Below are positions 8,088 through 18,206 of a DNA stretch of 26,720 nt, one piece after another; position 1 is the first letter of the stretch, and each line of letters starts with the position of its first letter. The notes under the pieces are model-generated. The model was not told the origin of the DNA, did not search any database, and worked only from the letters and a program-made list of their open reading frames with translations. Position numbers and translations under genes: made by a program. The stretch is from positions 3,232 through 29,951 of the forward strand of contig MU129024.1 of NCBI GenBank assembly GCA_014904985.1, read 5' to 3'. Source of the DNA: Hydnum rufescens UP504 (Eukaryota > Basidiomycota > Agaricomycetes > Cantharellales > Hydnaceae).

Positions 8088-8560
8088 GGAGACTCATGAT
8101 GAAATTCACGAGGAGGCTGGCGAGACTCGTGACGAGCTTCACGAGGAGGTTCATGAGACTGACGAGGAGGTTCACGAGGCTCCCAAAGAGGTTCACAAGA
8201 GTCGCGATGAACTTCACGAGGAGGTTCGCTGAGACTCATGAGGAGGTTCGCGAGACTCACGACGAACTCCATGAGATTCATGGGACCCACAACAAAGTTT
8301 GCTAGGAGATTCGCGAGACTTGTCGGAGGAGGTTCGCGAGACTCGTGAGGAGGAGGTTCGCGAGACTCACAAGGAGGAAGTTCGTGAGACTCACGAGGAG
8401 GTTCGTGAGACTCGCGGTGAGGAGGTTTCGGAGGTGGTTTGCGAAGAGGTTCGTGAGACTCATGACGAAATTTGCGACGTTCATGAGACTCATGATGAGA
8501 GGGTTCACGAGACTCATCACATGAAGCTTTGTGAGTCCCGTGGTGCAAAGGCTTGTGGGA
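8088..8560 (-). repeat. Short imperfect tandem repeats in the gene tail
   Basis: Plus strand reads as reiterated GAGACTCAcGAgGAGGTTCgc units of about 18-24 bp. Minus strand, in the frame of the upstream gene, gives H-E-S-R-E-P-P-style repeats. The middle (about 8250-8330) is out of frame, then the frame returns, so repeat-length indels have accumulated. The plus strand also shows an R-E-T-H-E-E repeat, but nothing upstream supports it as a gene. Confidence 0.7.
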
Positions 8561-11394
8561 CTTGTAGTGAGATGCTTCTTGGGACTCACGGAGAGATGTA
8601 CGTCCAGAGGCCCAGTTGCGAGAGACACTTGCTTCATCCTCATAGTATTGTGAATCACCATCATCAGTATTATTGGGAGATGATGAGGTTTTGTTTTCAA
8701 ACTCCATCGGATAATAATTTTCCTCAGAGTAGTCCCCTTGAGCAGCGTCTTCGAAAGATGGCAAACCTCAATCATCAATCCATTCTTTGTTTGACGAGTT
8801 ATCGGAGTCGTCAATTGTGGTAGAGCTAGAGTGGGATGGAAATCTCTATAAGTACAAATACGATACATGAGAGGCAGTGACTTGATCAATACTTAGGTTG
8901 AGGCGGTTTCGCTGGCCATAGCATAGATCTTCACGACGAAGAGGCTCGGGCGGCAGGTGATTATCCCCAACATCAGGGTCTCTAAAATCGGGCTCGCTAC
9001 CCTCTGAGATCGAGGGTAAACCATAAGTAGAATCTTGTATATTGCGCGGTGGCTCGAAGTGGATTTTTCAATTAGAGACGAACGTGCCATTGTTGTTGAG
9101 ACCGACAGTTTTGAATCAAGTGCACCAGAGTTCCCAGTACCACTACCTGCACCTGAAGATGAGGTAACTCGTGTCCTATTCGGCACTGAGGCAGGGAGTG
9201 GCTTGGTTGCACTACGTGAATTCCCTGCTCCGACCGGATTTCTTGATTTCGAATACAGAGTGTGAGACAATAATGGCTTGGCAGATCGGGTGGAAGACGT
9301 GGTGGTAGAGGCTACAGATCAGACATTGTGTGCCGCTATGGCACCTCTTGGTCATGGTCGTGGCTGTTGCCCTGGATCACTTTGAGGTTGAGACTGAGGT
9401 TGAAGAGTAGGTTGAGAATGAGAACGATATCGGGTGCGAGAGCGGGAACGAGAGCGGGAATGAGAGCGGTGCGAGAGTGAGAGCGTGAACGAGAGCGCCA
9501 ATGGGACGAAGTATTGTTCTGCTGGTGCGAACGGGAGTGGGACTGGGATCGTTGTGCTTGCTGTTGCCTCTGCGAATGCGACATTGAGGGTGAATTACTG
9601 CGAGAGGGATTCGAGTCAGAATCAGAATGAAGCTTTGTTTTCGCCTTCTTGTCTCATTTACGTGTGCCAGATTTCTTGGGGAGCCATGGTTGAATATCGC
9701 AGACACGCAGAAGAGTCTCTCCTTTATTGTTCTCGATGAGTGGGTATTGGTCAACATCATCAGGATCCTTGGCCACTAGCAATCTTATTTCAGACAAATC
9801 AATAGATCGGAGGTAGATACGAAACACTTGCCAGAATTCCATTTGCGAACGTGGAGGTGGCATGTCGAGCTGAATGCACAATTATTGATGAACGGCACCA
9901 ACTCGTCCTTCGAGTACTCAGATTGATTTGGAGTTGGAACTTGCAGGTCATCAGGCCAGCCCACCAAGGTCAGCTCCTTCGCGCAAAGTTTAAGACCTAG
10001 CTGCTTCATAGGAAATGCCCATTTGGTGCCATCCCGGGAATTCAGGATGCCGATGCCATGGGGTTCTGAAGAAATTGCTATAATCATTGCAACTCGCAAC
10101 AAAAAGGAATCATTAAATACCTAGAATTGGTTTCATAAATGCTGACAGAGCAGCACGAGCAGTGTCTCGGTTCATCAATGCCTTGTGTTTCTTCTCTTCG
10201 ACTAGTTGCTCGGGTTCAATTTCCCCAGAGTTCGTTGTTTTCAGAGTACTGGATTGACCTCAATTTGCACCATAACCAGTCAACTAAAGAGAACGGGACA
10301 TACTTTGCGGTTCGTATGGCATTGTGGAGTGTCTTAAGAATATTAGCCTTGAATGGGTCGAGTGCTTGCATAATCTCAGGCGATCCAGTAATCATGCAGT
10401 TCTGTGCGGTGGCATATCCATCTTGAAAGTCTCGATTGATAAGAAATGTAATCATTGCGATGTTCGAGAATGCGTCCAAATGTAAGGCCTACATACTGTA
10501 TCAGTGATGGAGCCCATACAGTTAAGGCATCTATGACAGGTCTACATGCCTGTTTTTTTATTGAATTTGCATTCCGAGCCATTATCGCTCCCCGCCGGCC
10601 TTCTTCTGCTTGTTCAAAGTCTTGAATACCTCTCTTCTCCTGTAGACCTTTTAGGAGACTGTCTTTTTTGGCCACAGCCTCGTTCTTGTTTAGACCTTCA
10701 AATAGTGTTGCATATTTAACTTTCATTCGCGCATTCCAAGCTTTCAACGGCTCTGTCAAACTCATATATTAGCCACTACTTAGCGTGAATAGGAGATTCG
10801 TACCATCTGTAGGCCAATTATCCTTTTCAGAACTCAAGAATGCATTCCATAGATTTTCAGTTCGAGAGGGTGGGACTGACGCCACATGGCCCGCCTCGGC
10901 AAGAATCCTACTGGGCTTGACTTGCCATTTTTGCGCCAGAAAATCCACAGCCTTCATGAATTGGCCCCAAATCAGTTCACACATCTTCCGTTGGTCCAGC
11001 AACAATGGACCATCTTTGAGAGTTGAGACGTTAGGGAGGATATCGGCAGTTGAATTGTTATCGTCGCATAGCTGATCGTCCCAGATGCCTTCCTGGGCCT
11101 GAAGATTGGCAAGTTCTGCTTCGATGTTGGGAATGTGAGGATGGTTTGACTTGGTCCTTGGCTTCTGGCATTGCTTCCCTGCAGTTCGGGTGCGTGCTGA
11201 TCGAACATTCCTGTTCTCGTCTTCTTTGCCGAAGACATCATCAAAGTGCTCATTGTTAGAGTCTTCTGAGTCAGATGGGGTAACGAACTCCGATCCACTA
11301 TCAACATCTTGACTCCAATCAACATCTTGATCTAGAGCTGCCTGTGCAAACCTAGTGATGAAGTTGGCACCCGTTGTAGTTCTAGACTTGAAGG

Positions 11395-11705
11395 GGGCAT
11401 TGGCGGATGTCGAAGGGACTCCGGATGTCGAAGGGACCATGGATGCCGACGAGATCGCAGATGCTGAAGGAACCGTAGACGCTGAAGGAACTGTAGATGC
11501 TGAAGGAACCATAGACGCTGAAGGAATCATAGACATTGAAGGGATCGTAGACGTCAAAGGAATTGTGAGTGTCGAAGGACGTGCGGATGTCAAAGGAATT
11601 GCGGGCATCGAACGAATTGTGGATGTCGAACAAATTGCAGACGTCGAACGAATTGCGGACGTCGAACGAATTGCAGACTTTGAAGGAAGTGTAGATACCG
11701 AATGA
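11395..11705 (-). repeat. 18-bp coding minisatellite (about 17 copies)
   Basis: Units such as GGAACCGTAGACGCTGAA repeat with an 18-bp period. On the minus strand they encode variants of the hexapeptide P-S-A-S-T-V in the same frame as the flanking decayed gene. Frame is kept throughout, which fits a repeat that expanded while the gene was still coding. Confidence 0.8.
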
Positions 11706-13055
11706 ATGGCGGGGGTGGAATGGCCCGCAAAGGTAGAGTGAACAGCAGATGTGGGAGATGTTGGATGAACAGTAGATGCCGAAGACAGTGCGGATAAAAG
11801 GGGAATCTAGTAAGGCGTTGGATCCTGTGTCAGATTTTCTTTCACTCGAAATGGATTGGGTGCACCTACGGCAGTGTCGTGTCATTCATACGTTCGCTTA
11901 GCCATGTTCAAGACATCAACTAGCCACTTATCGATAAGTCCAGACTCATGGTCTGTGGGACAGTGAGTAAAAGCGGATTGGAACATCTCGGGAATCACGG
12001 CTACCGCACCGCCAGAAGCCCAGAACACTGATCCATCCATCTGTTGAGTGTTCGCAATCGATACCGAGCATGCGACTTGCCGAACACTCTCGAAATTGCC
12101 CATAGAGAACATGGCAAGTGCCGCTTCAGCTTCGTATCAATCCCCAAAGGCTTGCTTGGCGAAGTCTTTAAATGCCAGGCCAAATTTAAGGTCGTCTATG
12201 AGAAAATCGCCAAAATTGTCAATGCCGAAGACTTGTCACCACTCTTCATAAGACTGAGGAATGTAGCTCCCAAGGTAGTCGCCCTGTGATGCAATAGTGC
12301 CGACATCTGGGAGGTGCTGAACGAGAATACGAAGATGTTGAATGTGCAATGCACACCATTCAGTACTACGAGGATCCCCGCCATTGAAAATCTCATATTC
12401 AATGGGAGTATCGGTACCCATAGAGGCATGTAGGGAACTGAAATCCATGACACCGCCATCATGAAGCTGTTCATATAATAATTAAGCAGGGAGTTCCTTA
12501 GTGACGACTGAATACTGACCAATATAGTATCATTATTGGAGAGAAGTATGGGGTCAATTGGGATTTCACTGCCTGAGGATAGGCTATCCACATTTCTGGG
12601 TGGCATGCCAAGTCTGGGTTGTCTGCCTTGGCCGCGGCCCCACACTTGTCCTTGTCCATGTCTGCGACTATGAATATGAATTGACTGCACCCAAGTGGCA
12701 GTGGGTTTTCCCCTTTTGGAGCCCAGCCCTCGGCCCCTGGCTGCCTCAGACTGAAGATATTCTTGACTTTCTTGGTATTTCTGAGTTCGTCGTATTTTAC
12801 GCATATGACCAGGCTAAAATAAAAAAAAATATTAGTTCAATGAATGGAAGGGGCCTCAATGCATACGTCTGCAGACCCGGAGCCGTCTTCACTCTTGGGT
12901 AAGTCTTGTTCACGGGCGGGATCAGATAATGAGGCACTCTGAGGAAAGTTCATCAGAATTGTGTAGGAATATATAGGTGAATATACTCATACCTCTCCTC
13001 TTATCCTTTTCTTGTCATTTAGTGATGTCTCTGAGGGTCCAGGATTATCTGACAT

Positions 13056-13477
13056 TTAGAACTAGTTGTGAAAGCTGATCAAGCCTCAGTAAATCCCACA
13101 ACAGTGCACCCCAAGCTGAAAATATTCAATTATGCCTAGAGTAAATATAGTCCTATCTACTTCTCTAGTCTCCTGTATTCCTTCCATTGCTCTCTGAACC
13201 TTTCCCTCTAAGTTAATTATAGCAGCATGAAATAGTATAGCCTGCATAACATATGCATATTATACTATTTAGAGGAATCATGAGTCTTAATCTTGTAGTG
13301 ATGTTATAATGTGGTAAAGGGGCAGAAATACTATGAGAAATACTATCACAAGGATTACTAGAAGGTCTTGGTACATGGGGGATGCAGAAATTAGGGGTTA
13401 GCGGCCTTGAGGAAGGGGGTGGAGGACCCGGCCAAATTTGATTCCGCGGCCAGGCGGACCCACCCCTATCTGAGGAT
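13056..13477. other. No gene seen; upstream region of the decayed gene
   Basis: AT-rich sequence upstream of the minus-strand ATG at 13055. There is no clear TATA box at the expected distance and no supported ORF. A short self-complementary stretch, ATAGTATA...TATACTAT, lies near 13231-13268. Confidence 0.4.
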
Positions 13478-13660
13478 CCCACGGCCTGATTCTGGGGTCC
13501 CATGACCTAATCCAAGTGTCCCAAGGCCTAACTCGGGCGTCCCCAGGCCAACTTTGGGTGTCCCCAGACCAAGAACCCTGGAGCTTCTCGGGGGCTACTG
13601 CCCCGAACCCCCAGGTTTTCTGGAGGGGACCCAGGGCTGAAAAATCAGCCCTGGGGAGCC
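13478..13660. repeat. GC-rich ~21-22 bp tandem repeats and a hairpin
   Basis: About five imperfect copies of CCCcaGGCCtAactcgGGtgT run from 13478 to 13580. They are followed by GGGGGCTACTGCCCCGAACCCC and a perfect short hairpin, CAGGGCTGA/TCAGCCCTG with an AAAA loop, near 13632-13653. This style of GC-rich satellite is common around fungal transposons. No coding potential is apparent. Confidence 0.6.
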
Positions 13661-13766
13661 CTATTTTTCAAGCAAATAGATAGGTGAGTATTCCAAGTGT
13701 ACCATTATAAGTTGTACCTCTGTAGGTAGGATGTGCCTATAGGGTATTACATAGCTAACTAGGTAC

Positions 13767-14168
13767 TTAAAGGTGTTTGCCTAAGGTGGGGAGTAGCGAG
13801 TCACCCAGATTCACTTGGTGCCAGCTGGGGGTTTTATCCAAATTATACCAGTCACAAGTGGTGTCCATTGAGTGGGTGTACAGTTGACCTGAACCAAGAG
13901 GGTCACAGATGAGGTGTGCCACCTTGATGAGCCAATCCACAGTTTGACCAGCATATTGCGTGACATCTTCCAGCTTGCCTTCAAATAGATACAAATGGCC
14001 GGTGGGGGGTGGATTGGTGGGAGGTGGGCCAGCGGGCAGGATTGGGATAACATGAGCCCAGCAAACTCGGATACGGACAATGGGCAGTGCAGCTGTGGTG
14101 ATGTCCATCCGGATGCAAAAACCCGAACTCAACGCTAACCCAGGTGCCGGAAAAAATGAGTTACGCAA
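13767..14168 (-). CDS. Unidentified ORF, possibly a gene remnant
   Basis: A 133-codon open frame on the minus strand has ordinary composition and no repeats. It includes a Pro-rich segment (AGPPPTNPPPTGHLYLFEGK) followed by a Trp/Cys/His-containing half. A second candidate start lies at residue 22 (MDITTAALP). I recognise no family. It ends 40-90 bp from the left border of the SEA4 duplicate, so it could be an exon cut off by that rearrangement. There is no intron evidence on either side. A neutral ORF of this length is possible, though the composition argues mildly for real or former coding sequence. Confidence 0.35.
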   Translation of the reverse strand: MRNSFFPAPGLALSSGFCIRMDITTAALPIVRIRVCWAHVIPILPAGPPPTNPPPTGHLYLFEGKLEDVTQYAGQTVDWLIKVAHLICDPLGSGQLYTHSMDTTCDWYNLDKTPSWHQVNLGDSLLPTLGKHL

Positions 14169-14209
14169 TATTGAGAGCTTTGGAGCGAGCTTGAACGCGC
14201 TGCTCAGAA

Positions 14210-16735
14210 GAGCGGAAAATGGTTATGGCTTTCTACAACATAATTTTGATGTACACTAAGTCCGAGGACAAGCCCGTAGTTTTGGGATAAAGAACCTCGT
14301 GTGTCGCGGAGGTACAAACCAGTGAGAAACTATGTGGAGTACCTACGCTATATATAATAAAAGGGGTCGGCCCTAGAGCGGGCCAGAAGAGCGGGGAGGG
14401 TAGAGGCCGCCCACAAACGGGCACGTGACACTAATACGCCGTAGCCGATAACCGCCTACTCCAACACGTAGCAGATTTTTTTTAGACCAAGTCGTACCGA
14501 TTTTACACCATCCAACATATCTTCACAACCCTTCCACCAAGGTTTCATACACGTAACGTATTATCCATATAAGAAAAATGTCCCAAGAGATTCAAATCAT
14601 TTCAGCACACCGACAAGTGCAGTCCGCCACTGCGCAGACCGAATGCACCTTCCCTTTTGCATCCCCAAAGAACCAATCCAGCATGTGCCCTGAGTGCCCA
14701 CCATGTCGGCAAGCCTGACAAAATACCATTGCATCATCGATCGTATCTGTACATCGTACAAATTAAACAACACAGCCCACATTAATTTTCATGTGCGCTC
14801 ACCCTCAAATGAAATCGCATCAGCGAGTTCAATATGCCGTGCTTCTTCATCAGGCACCCCAATAGTCATGAGGCATATCACACATCGAGGCAATTTTCGT
14901 TGACACGACGGGCAAAAATCAGCCTGCAGTGGCATCGTCAAACAGCGGACAGGTGCTGATAGAAGATAGCTGACCTTGACCCTCCCATTGATGCCATACG
15001 GACCGCTTTCCGTAGGCTGCGACGAGTTGATAATCCTGTTGCAGTAATTACACCGTACCTCCAGCTGCCGGGGCACCCATTCGAACGGCGTGACCTCCCC
15101 ATCGTGAATGGCGGCCAATTTTATTTCCCCCCGAAGCATGTCGAACTGACAGCGGTGGTGGAATAGTCGCCATGAGTCCAAAAGGTTCTGATAACCTTCA
15201 ATCCACCGTTCCGAATGATTGTCGAATGGCTTCGAGCGCTCACTCGGCTTCCATCGAGCTGGAGAGACGCACGAAGCCAGAATCGCAGCAGTTTGAACAT
15301 CACCTGTGTTGTCCAAATATGCTTGAATCACATCCAATGCCAGGGGATTCAGACCAGTAATAAGAAGCGCTTCGATATCCCCGTAACGCTTCATACTCTC
15401 CACGAGGCCATGAAGATATTTGGTCAACTATAGCACGATCATGTCAGATCTCCCAATTGGATGAAGGGTGGCGATAACTGTACCTCATCATCAGGAAGGA
15501 AAAGGAAAGCGATCGCTAATCGCTCACGAAGGGGAATACTCGTCTCCTGCAGCAAGATATCCTCCCAACCGTCTCCAACGAGGTGAGAAAGCATCGTTCG
15601 AATATACATGTTGGTATTCCGCACCGCAAGCCGCTTTAGATGATCCAGCCATGGGTTCCGTTCACTGGCACTAGGGTGCTCCACTAGCATTTTGATCGTT
15701 CCAGATAGCATCTGAAGGGCTTCATCTAAAAAAACTCATTAAAATCACCCGGATAGGAGATAGATCAAGGTCATTCCACATACTCCGACTACGTAAAAGA
15801 ATTTCGATGGCGAGCTCATGATTTACCAAAAGGACTGCCCAGCAAGCGGCACGCTCCGCATTGGCGTTCTCTTCCCATCTAACAAGAAGCGAGGGTGAAT
15901 ATCCGTGTTGCCTAAGGCAGCATGCAGAAATATGGCGGACCTCTGGATGGCTTGCCTAAATTCTGCATCACTGTAATCCCAACCAAAAAGGCCTAGCGCA
16001 AACTGCCTCCGTGCGACTTTCGAAGATTGAACGGTGGCTGAGGAAATATCCTTCTTCACACCGTGCGTGCGCCCTCCATTAATGGTCTCGATTTCCGCTT
16101 CATAGTGTAGGCGGGATGAGTCACCTGCAGATTTGTTTCGGGACGATGGACGGCGATGGCCTCTTCCAGAGGATGTGCGTCCAGTGGCGCCGAGATTCGA
16201 GTGAGTTCCCTGCTGGTCCGAGTGTAATGTCCCTCGTTCTTTATCTTCGGCAGGTAAATTTTTGCTGGGAAAAGATGGAAAGCCTTCCCAGATGCTCAAT
16301 ACGCCTTGATACGTAAAGTCAAAGCCATGGAGTCGGCTAGATTCGACGCCCACGATGGTTCTGGATGCTGTGTGACAAGACTGCATCGAAGGTTACGCGA
16401 CGAAGCGGAGAACTATGCTTACAGTCCATCCACCTCCACAGCGCAGGCAAGGACTCCACGTCAGTGATAGGATTCCTGGTAGCGACGGAGGCATTATGAA
16501 TCATCTGGATTAAGATCACGGTTCAAAAGTGGTCGCGGCCTCGTGTAAAGACCAAGTAATATTAGTGACACTTTCAAGACCATAGCCAGCCATGACCCGG
16601 GCGCGCATCACTTTGGCAAGTTCGCGATGGCCCTTACGGGTCACGGGTCACTAGTCGGACATCTTCGGGCGCAGAAGACTTCAGCAAACCAGTACCATGT
16701 TCGTCCTCTGCCAGACGACCCTTTGACTGGGATCG
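14210..16735 (-). pseudogene. 5'-truncated duplicate of the SEA4/MIOS gene (3' half)
   Basis: Nearly identical to 21117-23459. On the minus strand it keeps the exon equivalents 6-12: 16423-16504, 15941-16367, 15784-15878, 15484-15725, 14975-15427, 14803-14923 and 14592-14746. All join in frame to a TGA at 14592. They encode the alpha-solenoid and the C-terminal zinc domain (CNYC, CPSC, CVIC, CQACRHGGHSGH, then CTCRC). The propeller exons are absent. The residual exon 5 piece (16570-16735) carries a 24-nt deletion and a 7-nt duplication, and its donor has changed from GTCAGT to GTCACT. It is a fragment without its start, yet it has the healthier 3' end of the two copies. Confidence 0.8.
14272..14466. 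mobile_element. ~190 bp insertion in the copy-1 3' flank
   Basis: In copy 2 the sequence runs from GTCCGAGGACAAG to CAGCAGATTTTTTTAGACC over four or five bases. In copy 1 the same flanks are separated by about 190 bp starting CCGTAGTTTTGGGA. A CGTAG pentamer occurs at both edges (near 14275 and 14468), which could be a target duplication. A TATATATAA stretch lies inside. No coding sequence or recognised family was found. A deletion from copy 2 is the alternative. Confidence 0.4.
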
Positions 16736-17180
16736 GGAAGAGGTACAGATCGCGCGGCACTTATTTCTCCAAACATATCAACATATCTTCAAGGTAGTCT
16801 CCCGTCTATCCATCCCGTAAGATTGCGGACGGCAGCGAGGACGCCGAATTTTCTGAGGCATGGGGGTTGGGATGGCACCCTAAGATCGGGAAGAGGCACA
16901 TATCGCATAGCACCTATTTCCCCAAATCTCCGAGGTGGCACGAGATGCTGCGCTCTCGAAAAGATAGCGTATGCATTGGGTGATCAAATTGTTAAAGGAG
17001 CACCAAGGTTGACAGTTTGTTGAGAGCTGTCAAAATTCCACCCAGTCCAACCGATTGAATATAGATATCAGTATCCAGGTACGATGGCCATGGGGTCAGC
17101 CAACTCCATCGGCTAGAAGGATCGATCTAAATCAGTCTATAACGAAAAGAATAATTCACCTACTGTACTAGATCCCTAGA
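16736..17180. other. Junction region of the duplicate, no supported gene
   Basis: The similarity to the SEA4 gene ends at GATCGGGAAGAGG. This motif and the following ~40 bp recur at 16884-16928 (GATCGGGAAGAGGcaca..atcGCatagcaCcTATTTC). The two copies form direct repeats about 150 bp apart at the breakpoint. ORFs here are short and show no sign of selection. Confidence 0.5.
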
Positions 17181-17186
17181 CTCGTG

Positions 17187-17217
17187 ACCAGTACCCTCAG
17201 CTTGCTGAGGGACTGGT
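17187..17217 (-). repeat. 31-nt hairpin, first of an inverted pair
   Basis: ACCAGT-acCCTCAGC-tt-GCTGAGGg-ACTGGT folds on itself. The same sequence, reverse-complemented, is at 18176-18206, with matching flanks (CTCGTG outside, GATCCCT nearby). The hairpin is followed, 14 nt away on the minus strand, by CTAG. It recalls a Helitron 3' end, but the match is weak. Confidence 0.55.
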
Positions 17218-17580
17218 AGTTGAGGACTTTGAGCAACATCCGGAAGCAAAAACGGGAAATTCGGCGCCACAACTCAACGCCGGCCGAAGGTGAGGGGTGT
17301 GTAAGTCGGTAAATACGGTATTTGGGCCTGTAAAACTCACAAAAGTAGGTTATTAGCTATATTTTAAAGTTACTTGAGAAGTCCCGGGTGAATTTGAAGA
17401 AGATAATCGAACATTCCCAAAAAGGAAACATCTTACTTCTCGCGCGCGCAAGGGTGGTTGATATGGGGGATAAATGTGGAGTTGAGATAACATTTGGAAT
17501 AAGCTAAAAGGAGTTTTCCCAAACATCCTGCATGCTTCACGGCGGAGCTAGGATGGGCGCTTAATTTGATCTCTTGACTT

Positions 17581-17655
17581 GCGCAAGTTTCGAACCGGGG
17601 AAATGCAAAAAAAACAGCATATTACTACCACACTAGCCACTACACTACAGTAGTG
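17581..17655 (-). ncRNA. tRNA-like fragment (SINE head or degraded tRNA)
   Basis: On the minus strand an A-box-like TAGTGGCTAGTGTGG is followed about 40 nt later by a B-box GGTTCGAAAC (plus 17587-17596). A possible anticodon arm, ATGC...GCAT with a T-rich loop, lies between. The acceptor stem does not pair, so this is not a functional tRNA. It could be the Pol III promoter end of a SINE or a decayed tRNA copy. Confidence 0.35.
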
Positions 17656-17770
17656 AATACAATTAGTTCTAGTTTCGTATGTATATAACACCATCTGGAG
17701 CCGCCGCCGAGTTGCTGGGCGAGCCGAGTTTCCGGATTTGCATCCGGATGTTGCCCAAAGTCAATTACTG

Positions 17771-18182
17771 GGACTGGTACAATGGGGACTGCCGACAGGT
17801 TGTGGTCGAAACTTATCCGGGCGTCCAATCATATCATTGTTCCCACGAAAATTAATCTTAGCTTCAGTTGCTTTTTGAACGGCTGTCTATCTGAGCTGTG
17901 AGTAAGAGGATCATACTTGGGGTGTGGACATAGTGTCCATGCCTCTTATATGCACGGGAAATGTTCCGGGGTGTAGCTGGAGTTCTAGGCACCAGGTGCT
18001 CTCGACGATGGAGCCATCATCTTAATTTTGTGTAGGCGAAGGTAGATTTATTGATTTAACTTAATCAATTCACATTCAAAAAGCAACTAAAGCTAAGATT
18101 AATCTTCGTGGGAAAAATGATATGATTGGACGCCCGGATAAATTTCGACCACAACCTGTCGGCAGTCCCCATTGTACCAGTC
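17771..18182. repeat. Inverted repeat, ~108 bp arms and ~195 bp spacer
   Basis: 17771-17880 and 18075-18182 are about 93% identical as reverse complements. They run from CAAAAAGCAACT to GTACCAGTCCC. The arms include GGACGCCCGGATAA and CCTGTCGGCAGTCCCC, so the same short ORF start (MDARI) appears on both strands. The outer edges lead into the 31-nt hairpin at 18176 on one side and into unrelated sequence on the other. The structure resembles a foldback element or a small TIR element with the hairpin at one border. Confidence 0.75.
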
Positions 18183-18206
18183 CCTCAGCAAGCTGAGGGT
18201 ACTGGT
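18176..18206 (+). repeat. 31-nt hairpin, second of the inverted pair
   Basis: ACCAGTcCCTCAGC-aa-GCTGAGGgtACTGGT, the counterpart of 17187-17217. Downstream reads CACGAGTCTACTAG, against CACGAGTCTAG at the other copy. Confidence 0.55.

Larger units (their letters stand above)
8057..13055 (-). pseudogene. Decayed long multi-exon gene, unknown function
   Basis: The 5' end looks genuine. ATG is at 13055 and exon 1 is 12993-13055. Exon 2 is 12867-12938, and exon 3 starts at 12813 after an intron ending in TTTTAG. All three join in phase, giving an N-terminus MSDNPGPSET. Downstream, one frame stays open across in-frame stops at 12236, 12137, 11882, 11807 and 10769, a pattern of nonsense mutations. 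Frameshifts occur near 12470, 10480, 9890 and 9470, with more stops at 9654, near 8834 and near 8770. A 43-nt intron (10078-10120) survives. The encoded region contains hexapeptide repeats (P-S-A-S-T-V), an Arg/Ser- and Gln-rich stretch near 9600-9370, an acidic stretch, and H-E-S-R-E-P-P repeats. I recognise no domain. It could be a gene with more introns than I see, but the stops lack nearby splice sites. Confidence 0.6.

Noticed and set aside
8299..8823. Plus-strand ORF rich in R-E-T-H-E-E repeats.
   Set aside because: It mirrors the minus-strand repeat, which continues a longer coding frame from upstream. The plus strand has no supporting start or flanking coding sequence.
11355..11705. 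Plus-strand ORF with E-G-x-V-D-A/V repeats.
   Set aside because: It is the antisense of the 18-bp minisatellite, whose minus-strand frame is shared with non-repetitive coding sequence on both sides.
16823..17023. Plus-strand 66-codon ORF at the duplication junction.
   Set aside because: It overlaps the short direct repeat at the breakpoint and has no recognisable feature. Length is within chance.
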